Assembly: GCA_028564925.1 (NCBI GenBank) | Contig: CM053033.1 | Span: forward strand, 84,179,468-84,243,467 | DNA length: 64,000 bases | Direction: 5' to 3' | Origin: Lithobates sylvaticus | Lineage: Eukaryota > Chordata > Amphibia > Anura > Ranidae | In this document: in pieces, positions 32,822 through 44,928 of the stretch | Numbering within the stretch: the first letter of the stretch is position 1 | Layout: each line of letters starts with the position of its first letter | Notes under the pieces: model-generated | Databases searched by the model: none | What the model was told of the DNA's origin: nothing | Seen by the model: only the letters and a program-made list of their open reading frames with translations | Translations under genes and position numbers: made by a program

Positions 32822-33189
32822 GACCCCTTTCACACGGCCAGTGGGCCATGTTAGCGGTAAAGCGCTGCTAGTTTTGGCAGCGTTTTATCGTTGCTTTTCA
32901 GCCGGTAGCGGTGCGCTTTTAAACCCCGTTAGCGGCCGAAGAAAGGGTTAAATGTGCCCAAAAAGCGCCACTACCGAAGCGCTTTGCAGGCGCTTCGGCA
33001 GCGGTGCCCATTCATCTGCCCATTCGTGTATACAACGCTCCTAAACTGCTCCAAAGATGCTGCTTGCAGGACTTTTTCTAATGTCCAACAAGCTCACTGG
33101 GGCTGCAGGGGAGGCATTTTTCAAGCGTTTTACAGGTGCTATTTTAGCCCTTTAGCACCTGAAAAACGTCTCCAGTGTGAAAGGGGTCC
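32822..33189. mobile_element. MITE (GACCCCTTTCACACGG ends) inside Tc1
   Basis: Flanked by TAA (32819-32821 and 33190-33192). The intact Tc1 reads CCCAATAAAATACATTT across the site. It has the same family of internal blocks as 16942-17351. Confidence 0.88.
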
Positions 33190-33329
33190 TAAATACATTT
33201 ACGTTTTTGGTTGTAACATGACAAAATGTGGAAATTGTCAAGGGGTATAAATACTTTTTCAAGGCACTGTATACGTTGTTTTTCACATTTCGTGCATGAG
33301 ATAAAAAACAAGATACTTCTTACAATTTT

Positions 33330-34032
33330 TTGAGATACGACTATCAAATGTTATGAAGATAAGATAGAGACATTACAGCGTGACTTTGGCACGACTTGCA
33401 AACGACTTTTTCTAAGTTGGAGCAACTCAAGTCACTCCTATTAGAAAGGTTCCATTGCACTAAATGTGGCGCGACTTCTCATGCAACATGTGCTCTCAAA
33501 GTCGGAGCGCATGTCACATCAGTGTGAACAGGGGCTAAAAAAATTATCTGCAATGGCTGGCTTACCTGTTAGATGGAACCAGTCTATAATAGAATATTGT
33601 GCCACCACAAAATTTATATTTATGGCCCCATAGTGGAATGCAGTCTCTAGGGTGTGCATTGCACAGTCACAGCAAACAATCCCAACTGTCACTGATGTGC
33701 AATAATGTCATATAGACAGTTCCAATGCCAAGTCCAGGTGAGGAAGTGAACAAGAGAGTCACCAAGGAGCTTGATAAGAAATTGACTCACAGAAAAAGTC
33801 CCTAGTAAAAGCAACCTTCTATTGTAAAATAGCAAGCAACCCCTTACATGAAGGAATGAGATACACATGCTATACCCAGTGTTGAGGTTCTGCTCCACCT
33901 GTGGCCACCAGGGGGCTCTGGAAATAACACACTGTGCACTGCCCACCCTAGAGACTGCACTGTGCTATATAGAGCCATAATTATTGTTTTTTGTTGGCAC
34001 AATTATATTCTATTATAGACTGGTTCCATCTA
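33330..34032. repeat. Inverted-repeat sequence around 33560-34032 and a GACTTG-rich fragment
   Basis: TAGATGGAACCAGTCTATAA at 33571-33590 is mirrored by TTATAGACTGGTTCCATCTA at 34013-34032, and the inner CTCTAGGGTG block is also mirrored. The stretch 33380-33540 ends TCAGTGTGAACAGGGGCTAA, like the fragment at 37570-37820. The host element of the MITE at 34034. Confidence 0.55.
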
Positions 34033-34033
34033 A

Positions 34034-34458
34034 AGCCCCATACACACGGTCTGATTTTCCGATGGATTCTGTCCTATCAGACAATGTTGTCGGAAATTCC
34101 GACCGTGTGTAGGCACCATCGGACAGTTTCCATCGGATTGTCCGACGGACAAAGTCCTATCTCCTGCTGGATAGATTTTCTGACAACAAAGTCCGATCAC
34201 ACCAAATCCAATCGTGTGTAGCGAATTCCGACGGACAAAGTGCTACGCATGCTCAGATCACATTACAAGACCAAAGCTATTGGCTACTAGCCTCTACGTA
34301 GTCCCGTCGTAGGCAACAAACGTCACCACGTTCAGAATGATCGGATTTTCCGACAACTTTGTCCGACCGTGTGTACGCAAAACCAACATCGGACAAAGTA
34401 CGACGGACATGATCCGACGGACCTGGTCCTCGGATAATCCGAGCGTGTGTATGGGGCT
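34034..34458. mobile_element. Harbinger-type palindromic MITE
   Basis: AGCCCCATACACACGGTC at the left, GTGTGTATGGGGCT at the right; the flanks are TAA and TTA. The host sequence CCATCTAACAGGT, readable in inverse at 33560-33580, is interrupted after its TAA. Confidence 0.85.
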
Positions 34459-34461
34459 TTA

Positions 34462-35610
34462 CAGGTGTGTTAGTGCTAGGATTAATTTGTTTGGTTTCCC
34501 TCTATCCGCATCCAGTGTCCTTTGGATTTCACTCCAGCAGCACCTCCTCATAGAGGGGCATTCTCTTACCATATGAGCTTTCAAGATTTTTATATTTGAA
34601 TACGATTTATGGTTTGATACGTTTTTGGTTCAAGTTAGAATGGCTGGCTTGAATCTAATTGATGGCTGTGAGAAATTTCTTAATCCTGATTTTATTTTTC
34701 TACATTATTATTATTTATTATTATACAAGATTTATATAGTGCCAACAGTTTACGCAGCGATTTACAACTTGAGGGTAGACAGTACAAATACAATACACTT
34801 TATTACAGTAGGAATCAGAGGGCCCTGCTCATTAGAGCTTACAATTAGGTATGCAAAAGACAATAAGGAGAATGCAGAGGGTGTTTTTTGAATTCCTCTT
34901 CTACCTTACAAACCAGGTTCCCAGATCACCAGATTAGTTGGGAATGATTTTAGGTATTTTCGGACCTGAGATGCCTATGATTGACTGTCGGCTTTGACAG
35001 CTTCCTGTGCAGGATAGCCTCAGAGGCTCTGAAGAAGAAGAAGGTCCTTCGAAACATGTCAGCCAGCAGGGTCCTATTCAAGACCCCTCACCTGGTTCTG
35101 GTAGTCCAAGCTACCTGTGAAAGACTAGCCACCCATGTGGCTTGATGAGCGAGTTTACATATTCATGTTTGTGAGTAGACATCTTTATGGTTTTATTAGA
35201 TATTTTTGTTAAATTTGTTGGATAATGCACTAGGCCAGTGCACCCTCTCTTGTTTCTTATATTTCTACAGTACGGCCAGGACGACCCCAGTCCTAGAGGG
35301 CAGCAAGGCATCTAAGGCATTATCTGTTTTTGGACCTATCCATACAGCACTATTGAGACAGTTCACTGATGCGCAGAAATAGAATGTTGTTCTATTTGTT
35401 GGTAAGATTCAGACTCATGTCCAAACCTGCCTTAGCTCATCCATACTAACAGTAGGGAGGGAAATAGATTGGTGCACTGCAGCAGTGCTTGGATGGAAAT
35501 CTACAGTACTGAAGTTAGGAAATGCTTCCTGTACACATCTCAGGGTTTTATATTCGGTTTTGACTGGTGTGTCAAAAGGTTAGGGATCAGGGACATTTTT
35601 GACGCTCTTT
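34462..35610. other. No gene; one dispersed repeat-like stretch
   Basis: 34712-34850 (TTTATATAGTGCCAACAGTT, GCAGCGATTTACAA, ATTAGAGCTTACAATTAGG) looks like a common vertebrate dispersed repeat. The stretch near 35030-35080 (GAAGAAGGTCCTTCGAAACA) resembles another amphibian repeat end. Neither can be named from sequence alone. Confidence 0.35.
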
Positions 35611-36006
35611 TGCCCCGGACACACGAGCGGAATTTCCGTCCGAAAAATCTTGGATGGTTTTTCCGACGGAATTCCGCTCAAGCTTGGCTTGCATACACAC
35701 TGTGACACAAAGGTTCTCTGAATTTTGGACTGTTAAGAACGCAGTGACGTACAACACTACGACGAGCTGAGAAAATGAAGTTCAATGCTTCCAAGCATGC
35801 GTCAAATTGTTTCTGAGCATGCATAGGAATTTTGCGTGTCGGAATTGCATACAGACGAACGCATTTTCGGATAGGAACTTTTTCCGACTGAAAAGTATAG
35901 AACTCTGCCAGCAAAAGTCAGATGGAGCATACACACGGTCGCATTTTCCGACCAAAAGCTCTCATCTGTCTTTTGCTGGCCGAATTTCCGATCGTGTGTA
36001 TAGGAC
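35611..36006. mobile_element. Harbinger-type MITE
   Basis: TGCCCCGGACACACGAGCGG at the left, CGATCGTGTGTATAGGACA then TAA at the right. The interior GAACGCAGTGACGTACAACAC and AAGTTCAATGCTTCC resemble the right subterminal region of 27244-31663. Confidence 0.8.
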
Positions 36007-38623
36007 ATAAGATGTCTCTTCTTTCAGTACTGAAAGTCCATCCCCGACAATTAGCGTACCAGTAAACCAGTTACTTATAGTGATTTGTACAATTGAAGGG
36101 CAAATTTGTTACAAGTAGCATTACAAAAACAGCCATTACAATGGTGGCCTCCTATGGAGTGGTGGAGGGGGTGATCTGTTCCTGGGAAGTTACCTGCAAT
36201 CAGTGAACACTCCCTGTGTAACCTGCCAGGTGTGCGATACCTGCCAGACATTGCCTGCCTAGCTCGTGACCACCGCGTGATACTGTGGGAAAACCTCCAA
36301 TTTCTTCTGGGGCCAGAAAAAGTCCAAGAGGTACAGAGGAATGATAACCATCTGCTGGCTGAGACTTCTTTCAGGGTCCAGATAACACAATAACAAGCTG
36401 CCAGTACATTGTCCTTTACCTGTTTACTGAGTCAAAGGAAAGTAAAGATAATGCAGTGGCTGCTAGTGTTTTGAGACTTAATGCACACCTGTCAGAAGCA
36501 ACATACAAGGGCGGCTGCTACTGATCTACTACAAATGCTGCCTGCTTGTTATGCTGATCCTCTGGCTTCAATACTTTTTAAGCTACTGGCCCAAAGCCGG
36601 GGCCCCATCAGTTCAAAAGGGGGGGCCAGGCACCTGCCGAGCAGAAGAGCCGGCTGTACGGCCTTATTGGTGACAATGATACTCTTGTGGTTCCCCTGCA
36701 GCACTCCTCCTCTCTCTCCCTATGGCTACACTACAGGAGGATCGGTTCTAGTTTCTGTACCCCCACCTCCCTTACACTGCTCTGATCACCCCCACCCCCC
36801 TGCTGTCCAGGCCCCCCTGTATACCCTTTCCTTGCAGCACTGCTGGCTTTCCTCCTGTCCTCTCCCTTCCGCTGGCAGCTGCTGAGGACACAAGGGGGGG
36901 GGTGGGGGTCATTTCAGGATGCAGAGCAGGGGGGCGGTAAATATGTCATATTTACCGGACCCTACCCTTACTGAAAGAAAGTGATCAGTACTGATCGCTC
37001 CTGTATTCATTCATCACTGAGGCAAAGAAAATTGTTTTATTATGCTTCAGTTTGTGAATAAACAGAAACTGAATATTCATTCACCTGTGCAGCTGAGACT
37101 ATAGAGAAGGGGATGGAGATGTCCTCATTCCCTTTCTCTCTCTCTCAAAAGTGAGACATCAGGGCCCCTTATATTTCACTAAAGCTCCTCAACAGGGCGG
37201 TGAAAAAATGTAAAAAAAATAAAATTTCAAAAAATGTGCTTGCTTTCTGAAGGGCTGACTGCATTTGACCGGTGGGGAGGAGACATACTGACTCCCCACC
37301 GCCTGCTTTAAACCCTTCATTAACACGTGGTGGGGCCCTGTCAGGTAGGATTTCTAACAGCAACCCTGGCTATGGCCATTATGAGAAGTTCCCACCGTCC
37401 CTGCTGGATTATTTGATTTGTATAATGGAGAATATAACAAAAGGAGCTGAAACACCCAAAGGTCCCAGGTACAGTCAGGAATTATGGCAGGGGGGACATA
37501 TTGGAAAGCCAGGGGCTGACTGAGTTCACCAGGCTTTAACTATATCTAAAATATTTGGGTGAACTGACTGCGTGTCAGTGCAACTCCAGGTGCGACTTGG
37601 AAGACATCTGTGCGGCTTTATGCACAGATGTCTATGCAAGTCGCACCCGAAATCGCCAAAAGTAGTGCAGGAATAACTTTTTCAAATCGATCCGGCACCA
37701 CAAAGTTGGCGTCATACAGATTTAAACAGTGCCTTTGCTGATAATAGGGTGCAACTTGTCATGCCATTTGACCTGTCAAATCACATGACAAGTCGCTCCA
37801 ATGTGAACAAGGGCTCAAGTAAAGAAAATTGCATAATGTATGGCCTGCCTTAGACACCAGAGGACGATCAAATGTCCATTTCTGATCTAATTGGACAGCG
37901 GTCGTCACCTCTGGTGATAAGAATAGTGATTGGATTATTGTTTTTGGTGATAAAGACAGACAAAATATAACATTTTACACCATCGGGTGGAAGGAAAGAA
38001 AATTGAATAATCTATGGGCCTAAACCTAAATTCCTGTGAACTGGCAGAAATTTGAGCCATGGGCTGCCCTGCCAAAACCACCCCAGTCAACAAACTTAGA
38101 TTCAAATTCAAAGGATCTTGGTGGCAAAAATTTGGCCAGACAGTCACTGCTGCCAACCTGCTGTAGTCATTGTTTGGGTATTGTGACAGCCCTGGGTGCC
38201 GGCTATCAGAATATGGTAGCTGGATAACGGGAGATTCATCCATCCATGAAACAGCGTGGTTGGGAGAATCTATGGATTTCTCTCATTCAGCCCAGTGTAT
38301 GGCCAACTATAGTAAAGCAAATGTAGAAAAGGAAGAGGTGCGCAGTAGGTATAGGTGACATCATTGTTTGTATAGTTCTACAGGTAAGCCTGAGTATCAG
38401 ATGAGGATCAGTTCACAGGTGCGCAACCATAATATTTGTTTTTCCCACTTGCATGTCGTTGTGTATTGTCTGAGCTGGCGTGTACTGCGTGCGGAATAAA
38501 TTGCATCGTTATCTGTATTTTAGTATTTGTAGCAAAGTCCTTCCAGCTGCACTTCAGGAAACCTAAGATATCCTCCTTTGCAGTGTTGCTGTACTAGAAC
38601 TGCACGTGACACCAGCTCGTTAA
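36007..38623. other. No gene recognised
   Basis: Mixed sequence. 37570-37820 carries inverted blocks (CAGATGTCT...AAGTCGCACC) ending AATGTGAACAAGGGCTCAAG, the end of a MITE like that at 33380-33540. 36600-36900 is C-rich with long but unconvincing frames. The remainder shows nothing I can name. Confidence 0.35.
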
Positions 38624-40332
38624 GTGTAGGACAGTGTTTCTCAACTCCAGTCCTCAAGGTGCCCCAACAGGTCATGTTTTCAGGCTTTCCATTATTTTGC
38701 ACAGGTGATTTGATCAGTTTCACTGCCTTAATGCTGGCCATACACTATACGAAAAATCGTTCAAACCCATTTTCAGAAAACGAACATTTGGCCGTGAGAG
38801 CAAACGATAGTGACATCATGTAATGACCGATAAATCATTCAATGCATGTAAATTAATCCGTTTTATGTAAATTTTTTCACTTATACCTAGTGCAAACAGT
38901 TTGGATGGGAAACACATTAACCTTTCAATTTATCGTTCCTTTGGCCGAAAATTTCCAAACGTATCCTTTGTTTTTTCGGCTCAAAAAGGTCCCAACCGAT
39001 TACCGATTTGTGCCCATTAACCACTTAAGCCCGGACCAATTTGCAGCCAAAGGACCAGGCCCCTTTTGCGATTCGGCACGGCGTCGCTTTAATTGACAAT
39101 TGCGCGGTCGTGCGTCGTGGCTCCCAAACAAAATTGGCGTACTTTTTTTCCCACAAATAGAGCTTTCTTTTGGTGCTATTTGATCACCTCTGCGGTTTTT
39201 ATTTTTTGCGCTATAAACAAAAATAAATTGACAATTTTGAAAAAAATTCTATATTTTTTACTTTTGCTATAATAAATATCCCCAAAAAACTTATAAAAAA
39301 AAATGTTTTCCCTCAGTTTAGGCCAAAACGTATTCTTCTACATATTTTTGGTAAAAAAAACGCAATTAGCGTTTATTGATTGGTTTGCGCAAAAGTTATA
39401 GCGTTTATAAAAAAGGGGATAGTTTTATAGCATTTTTATTAATATTTTTTTACTAGTAATGGCGGCGATCAGCGATTTTTATTGTGACTGCGACATTATG
39501 GCGGACACATCGGACATTTATGACACATTTTTGGGACCATTGTCATTTATACAGCAATCAGTGCTATTTAAACACTGGCAGTAAAGGAGTTAACCACTAG
39601 GGGGCGGGGAGGGGTTAAGTGTGACGTGTGTGTGTTTTTTTACTGTAGGGGGCGTGGCTTGGCGTTCGACATCACTGATCGTCTTTTCCAATGACAGGGA
39701 ACAGACGATCAGTGTCAGTCTCACTAGGAAGCATGGGGAGAGGTTTGTTTACACTTAAAGAAAAACAAACGATTGCGCTGCAAACAATACTCAAGTGATG
39801 AAAACAGTGATTAAAACATAATGATGTACCAATTGGGTGGTGAACCTAAATGTACAGTAAAAGCTGTTTTATAATAGTGGTATTGATTCAAATAGTCCAA
39901 GGTAAAATGTTCTTTGGTATTGATCTTTGATTCCCAAATCAGTTGTATAATTCAACAAAAAAGGCAACTCCTAAAGCGTGGTTCAAAGTGACATCAATCC
40001 AATAAACACCAAAGGAATAGCGGTCTGGTAAGGAAAGGGTTAACACCTCCACCGATAAACACACTGACCCTTACCAGAGTGCGAGACCTCCTGTTACAGA
40101 GGTCTCACAAGCTTGTGGCTTAATCCCGGCCAGGGGCTCCAGAAAACAATGGCTGGTCACTCAGGATGCAGGACGCACAGGCTCAAGACGGTCAAACGAA
40201 TAACATGGAATAAAAAAGGAACACAAGTTCAAAGCAGAGAGTATAGGCGAGCCGGAAATACCAGGAGCTTTCAGTGCTATGTGAGTACAGACTGCATACA
40301 GATTACTAGAACTAGGGAAGGGAGAAATGCCA

Positions 40333-40738
40333 TGACTGGTGTATTGCAGACTTACCGGCTGCCATGACCACTTACCCTTCTTAGCCATCTAAATAATAAC
40401 CACGCTAGACTTCTTTGGGTTTTAAATGGCCGTAGCAGCCTTTTATTAACAAAATAACAGAAAAAATTGAACCGTTATATTTTTTGAGGTGAGCATGGTC
40501 TACCAAAGAAAATTCTGCTGTATCAGCTACCTTTTCTATATCACGGCCCTCAGCCGCGAATACGCCGGCTCGAGGACAATTTTAATGCCTTTCTACGCTG
40601 ATACAGCCTCAATACCCATTTCGTCATAATGACGTCACTCAAATTGGGAAGGTACCCATACCAAAACTGAGCCCCTCCCACCATACACCACTTCAAATAT
40701 TTTGACCATGCCCACCCTCAAAACTCTGAGACCCCTGC
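40333..40738 (-). repeat. Ngaro split repeat B, outer copy
   Basis: 406 bp, repeated at 41127-41532. Begins TGACTGGTGTATTGCAGACT on the plus strand and ends TGAGACCCCTGC. Confidence 0.92.
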
Positions 40739-40869
40739 TACAGCTAAGACATCACACCAAAAAAAAAACCCCCCCCCCCCAAAACATTAAACAACACCAA
40801 AACGACATACAACCCCCCTTTTCAACCCATCATCCAATCACAAACCTAAAAAAGGGGGGGGCGGGAGGG

Positions 40870-41132
40870 AAATTCTCTCGTTCTGCCTATCTCCAACTGA
40901 CCCCAAGACTCCTATTACACTGCCTACCCCTTCTTTTGACTCCACCCTGACCTGACCTACTCCACCCTGCCACACCTCGCTCTGTACCAATAGCTGTTGA
41001 CCCTTGGTATTAAATATTACTTTATTACATTTTAAAATCTGCCCAACTACAGCCTGCCCTGCCCCCCCCAGTCATGCAGGCCTTTCGTTCTATATGCTAC
41101 GCATCCCCACTACATGGCCTGATTCTTGACTG
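40870..41132 (-). repeat. Ngaro split repeat A, inner copy
   Basis: 263 bp, repeated at 46908-47170. Begins AAATTCTCTCGTTCTGCC and ends GATTCTTGACTG on the plus strand. It overlaps the start of inner repeat B by the shared TGACTG. Confidence 0.92.
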
Positions 41133-41532
41133 GTGTATTGCAGACTTACCGGCTGCCATGACCACTTACCCTTCTTAGCCATCTAAATAATAACCACGCT
41201 AGACTTCTTTGGGTTTTAAATGGCCGTAGCAGCCTTTTATTAACAAAATAACAGAAAAAATTGAACCGTTATATTTTTTGAGGTGAGCATGGTCTACCAA
41301 AGAAAATTCTGCTGTATCAGCTACCTTTTCTATATCACGGCCCTCAGCCGCGAATACGCCGGCTCGAGGACAATTTTAATGCCTTTCTACGCTGATACAG
41401 CCTCAATACCCATTTCGTCATAATGACGTCACTCAAATTGGGAAGGTACCCATACCAAAACTGAGCCCCTCCCACCATACACCACTTCAAATATTTTGAC
41501 CATGCCCACCCTCAAAACTCTGAGACCCCTGC
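41127..41532 (-). repeat. Ngaro split repeat B, inner copy
   Basis: 406-bp match of 40333-40738, lying just downstream of the hydrolase-like frame on the coding strand. Confidence 0.92.
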
Positions 41533-41555
41533 CAACGACGAGCAAGTGTGAAACC

Positions 41556-42182
41556 TCACACTTGAGCGGCCCGCCACACACCCAACGCTCTCTGAATACC
41601 ATCCTGCAGGCCCAGGCACCACATGTCTATCCCAACAGCGTTCAGGTGTACCCCGTCCCCACGCAGGTAGAGCCAGTTGTCACCCTCTAGTTCCGTATGG
41701 CGCACAACAAGGCCCCCATTCCGGACAAAAAAGCGAGCCACCTCCTTGTTAAGTTTGACCCTTGCTTTGTTCAGCCTCTCTACAGAGCGGGCGAGACGCC
41801 ATGAGGCCCTACCTATCATGTCTGACCAGACCAGAATAACGTCTGGGAAAAACGACCGCAGACGTAAAAAGTCAAATTTGATGTCCCGAATTAATTCCCT
41901 AGCGGAACGGAGCCCCAGATCATTACCCCCAGCATGGATGACTAAGACGTCCGGGGGCCTATCCAATCTAGTATATCTATGTACTTCGGGCAACACTCTG
42001 GACCAGAGCATACCCGGGACCCCTATCCACCGCACTCTAGCTACGTGTCTCGGGAAACCCAACTGTCGGCCATCCGGTCTGACTGCAGCCCTCCTCGCGC
42101 CCCAGGACACGTAGGAGTGTCCGATGATCCAAATCAAACATTCTCCGCCTGAAAAACATAAAATAACAAAACCCAGATACAA
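41556..42182 (-). CDS. SGNH/GDSL-hydrolase-like protein of the Ngaro element
   Basis: A 208-residue frame downstream of the recombinase. Block I is CLIWIIGHSYVSWG (GHSY, residues 21-24, in place of GDS, with Ser23 as likely nucleophile). Block III is VIHAGGNDLG (GGND, 85-88). Block V is GDGVHLNAVG (Asp176 and His179). This matches the lipase/acylhydrolase fold used by esterases. To my recollection hydrolase frames are known in some Ngaro-type elements, but their role is not settled; membrane or lipid contact is a guess. The overall order (Gag, RT-RH, recombinase, hydrolase) supports it being part of the element rather than a captured host gene. Confidence 0.8.
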   Translation of the reverse strand: MYLGFVILCFSGGECLIWIIGHSYVSWGARRAAVRPDGRQLGFPRHVARVRWIGVPGMLWSRVLPEVHRYTRLDRPPDVLVIHAGGNDLGLRSARELIRDIKFDFLRLRSFFPDVILVWSDMIGRASWRLARSVERLNKARVKLNKEVARFFVRNGGLVVRHTELEGDNWLYLRGDGVHLNAVGIDMWCLGLQDGIQRALGVWRAAQV

Positions 42183-42271
42183 TGCACCCTACTCAACCAG
42201 GCACTCCAAAACAACACATACGACAGACCACAACCATCACAGGGACTGGGGAACACAACATACAAACACAT

Positions 42272-43243
42272 CTAAAGAAGATGTGGGCGTACATATAAAC
42301 TGAAACGCCTAGATTCCCAACGACCAATCCGCTGCAGGATCTGGTCGTCTAGCCCCCACCTGGCCGCTTCTGTGGCGGCCCCAATGCGAAAAGAATGGGA
42401 AGCATAAGCCCCTGGATCCACACCAACAGCCCGTAAACATTTCCGAAAAACTGAACTAAATTGGAAACGGGACAATGCGGAACCATCCGCGTGTGTCAAC
42501 AAAGGTCCCGCCCCCGAAACCCGGACGCCTAACCAAGCTGACACCATAGCAACCGGGCAGGCCGGTGAATTAGGAACTCTGCTGAGTACCACTGTAGCCC
42601 CACGGCCCAACTGGTCCGTTTTAGATTTCCTAATATACAAGGACAATTTGTCCCCTAGAACTGTGACCTCGGACACCCCAAGCCCACCCCTAACTTTAGT
42701 GGACGGGCTAACCAACTCCCCTATCCGCAGCGCCCCAAAAAAAGCCAGAACAAAGGCAGTCTTGAATAGTAACGTTTCGAAGGGGTCCGCACAGACATTT
42801 GGCTCCAACAGTGCTAGCAGTAAATCAAAAGAAACTGGACGGCGGGAATCGGGTACCCGCCTCCCTTTTGTCCTCCTGTAACCCCGCAAAGCTTTCTTGA
42901 CCATAAACGCTTTAGTGACATCCTCAAAACCAGATAGCTGGAAAAAGAATGCCAAACCCGCCATCTTCCTATTTAAAGAGGCCACAGAAACACCATCTTC
43001 AAAATTCCTGCCAATGTAGTACAGAAGGATGGACAAGTTATCCATCTCCCGCTCAGAACCCCCTACCAAACTCACCAGCCTACGCCACTCCTCCCACACC
43101 CGCTCATAAGCTGTCCAGGTAGAAGGGCAAACTGACCGGCGTATCAAATCAGCTACTGTGGCAAAACGACTTCCCACAAGTGGTCCGGACACGGGATTCC
43201 GAGCTGCTCCGCCTCCGGTGCCAACTCCCGAAACTTCTGCCAC
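42272..43243 (-). CDS. Ngaro tyrosine recombinase
   Basis: A 323-residue frame of the phage-integrase-like family, which would join the DNA copy to the genome by strand exchange through a Tyr-DNA link. Residues about 30-120 look like the SAM-like core-binding domain (STWTAYERVWEEW, SILLYYIGRN). Catalytic residues are readable in order: Arg173 (GALRIGELVSP), Lys near 206 (YIRKSKTDQ), His283 and Arg286 (ASHSFRIGAAT), Trp309 (RIGRWES), and Tyr317 (FSLYVRPHLL), six residues from the end. The stop lies close to the start of the hydrolase-like frame (42182). All signature residues are present. Confidence 0.92.
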   Translation of the reverse strand: MAEVSGVGTGGGAARNPVSGPLVGSRFATVADLIRRSVCPSTWTAYERVWEEWRRLVSLVGGSEREMDNLSILLYYIGRNFEDGVSVASLNRKMAGLAFFFQLSGFEDVTKAFMVKKALRGYRRTKGRRVPDSRRPVSFDLLLALLEPNVCADPFETLLFKTAFVLAFFGALRIGELVSPSTKVRGGLGVSEVTVLGDKLSLYIRKSKTDQLGRGATVVLSRVPNSPACPVAMVSAWLGVRVSGAGPLLTHADGSALSRFQFSSVFRKCLRAVGVDPGAYASHSFRIGAATEAARWGLDDQILQRIGRWESRRFSLYVRPHLL

Positions 43244-44928
43244 TGTTGACGAGAAAGGGCATCCGCCACTGTGTTATCTACCCCGGGCAAATGAACAGCA
43301 AATATAAATGCATTCAAAGTCAAGCATTGCAACACCAAATGCCGAAGAAGACATACAACCGGCGGGGAGGAAGAAGTAACGGAATTAATGGCTTGCACGA
43401 CCCCTAAATTGTCGCAGTGAAACCGTACCCGCTTATTCCGGAATTCTTGTCCCCAAATTTCCACCGCCAGCACTATTGGAAACAGCTCCAGTAGCGCCAT
43501 GTTACGGATGAAATTCGAAACCCTCCACGACTCAGGCCAACACCTCGCACTCCACCTACCACCAAAATACGCCGCGTACCCAATGGAACCTGCCGCATCA
43601 GTATACAAGTCCAAATCAAAATCGGACACCGTTGCTTCCATCCATAAGGACCTACCATTGTACTGAGCTAGAAACGTCCTCCAAACCTGTAAGTCCTCAC
43701 GATGTGTTTTCGTAAGCCGCACGTAATGGTGCGGCGCCTTCACCCCTGCGGTGGCAGCCGCCAACCGCCTGCAAAAAACCCGCCCCATAGGCATTATACG
43801 GCAAGCAAAATTAAGTTTTCCCAGCAGTGACTGCAGGGACCTTAATTGCAATTTCTTGCAACCATGTGCAAATTCAACCGTGACGCGCATATCTTCCAAC
43901 TTATCTTCGGGAAGCCTGCATTCCATCCGTATCGTATCAATAATGATACCTAGAAACTTCAATTCCTCAAGAGGACCCTCTGTCTTTTCAGGAGCCAATG
44001 GCACCCCAAAAAGCTGGAACACATGTTGCACCGTAGACAACAGAATCTGGCAAATCCGGGCCCCGGGAGGACCTATCAACAAAAAATCGTCCAAATAGTG
44101 GACGACGGATTGCCACCCAGAAACCTCCCGTACCACCCAGTCCAAAAAGGAACTGAAAGTCTCAAAAAACGAACAAGAAATGGCGCAACCCATGGGCAAG
44201 CAGCGGTCCACGAAATACTGTCCCTCCCAAACGCAACCCAAGAACCTAAAACTCAGCGGGTGAACGGGCAGTAAGCGAAAAGCCGACTCAATGTCAGTTT
44301 TCGCCAACAGCGCACCCTTCCCAAACTTCCGCACCCATTTAATGGCATCATCAAACGAGGCGTAAGACACCGCACACAACCGTGGGTCAATAGCGTCATT
44401 GACCGAACCACCCCGAGGATGAGACAGGTGGTGTATCAGTCTGAATTTGTTAGGTTCCTTCTTGGGGACCACCCCCAGCGGCAAAACCACCAAATCAGCC
44501 AGAGGAGGGAAAGAAAACGGCCCCGCCATCCTGCCCATGGACACTTCCTTGGACAACTTGGCCGAAACCACCGCCGGATGCATTTTTGCCGAACGCAAGT
44601 TTTCCCCCACAGCCGGAACGGTGGATAATGTGCACGGAATAACAAAACCCTCAGTGAACCCCCGGAAAAGAAACTGCGCCGCAGTCCTATCGGGATACCT
44701 ATTGAGGAAGGGGACCATTTTTTCCACCTTCACCGGTGTTCTCCCTCTTTCCAGCGTCGGCCGGCTTCGCTTTGCTTTGCTTGAAGCACTTTGCCAAAGG
44801 GTGGGAACCTCCGCATCCGGAGCATTCGTGACGAAACCGACACGAACCCCCAAATTTGCAGGTGCTATCGTTGAAACGCCAGCAGTACCCCTTACGGTTT
44901 GCGGCCGATGATGATGGGGCGCTGGCAC
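43153..44928 (-). CDS. Ngaro reverse transcriptase and RNase H
   Basis: A 591-residue frame. The reverse transcriptase covers about residues 85-385: PNKFRLIHHLSHP (near 159), the first Asp in AKTDIESAFRLLPV (D212), LPMGCAISCSFFE (near 244-256) and the catalytic VVHYLDDFLLIG (YLDD at 278-281). RNase H covers about 440-560: D443/444 in LYTDAAGSIGYAA, the Glu in MALLELFP (near 481), D506 in FHCDNLGV and the Asp in NTVADALSR. It copies the element RNA into DNA. There is no protease or integrase domain, as expected for this order. It overlaps the recombinase frame by 91 bp. The ATG used here is only the first in frame; the true start or junction is unknown. Confidence 0.92.
   Translation of the reverse strand: MPAPHHHRPQTVRGTAGVSTIAPANLGVRVGFVTNAPDAEVPTLWQSASSKAKRSRPTLERGRTPVKVEKMVPFLNRYPDRTAAQFLFRGFTEGFVIPCTLSTVPAVGENLRSAKMHPAVVSAKLSKEVSMGRMAGPFSFPPLADLVVLPLGVVPKKEPNKFRLIHHLSHPRGGSVNDAIDPRLCAVSYASFDDAIKWVRKFGKGALLAKTDIESAFRLLPVHPLSFRFLGCVWEGQYFVDRCLPMGCAISCSFFETFSSFLDWVVREVSGWQSVVHYLDDFLLIGPPGARICQILLSTVQHVFQLFGVPLAPEKTEGPLEELKFLGIIIDTIRMECRLPEDKLEDMRVTVEFAHGCKKLQLRSLQSLLGKLNFACRIMPMGRVFCRRLAAATAGVKAPHHYVRLTKTHREDLQVWRTFLAQYNGRSLWMEATVSDFDLDLYTDAAGSIGYAAYFGGRWSARCWPESWRVSNFIRNMALLELFPIVLAVEIWGQEFRNKRVRFHCDNLGVVQAINSVTSSSPPVVCLLRHLVLQCLTLNAFIFAVHLPGVDNTVADALSRQQWQKFRELAPEAEQLGIPCPDHLWEVVLPQ

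Larger units (their letters stand above)
26580..33269 (+). mobile_element. Tc1/mariner element (CAGTGCCTTGAAAAAG ends), split by three insertions
   Basis: Ends CAGTGCCTTGAAAAAGTATT and AATACTTTTTCAAGGCACTG are flanked by TA on both sides. Insertions: Harbinger 27244-31663, MITE 32004-32364, MITE 32822-33189. Removing them leaves about 1.5 kb, close to the expected Tc1 length. A second copy on the minus strand (52430-54844) lets each interrupted site be compared. Confidence 0.92.

Noticed and set aside
36481-36885. 134-codon plus-strand frame
   Set aside because: Composition is C-rich, no domain is recognisable, and no splice or promoter context supports it.
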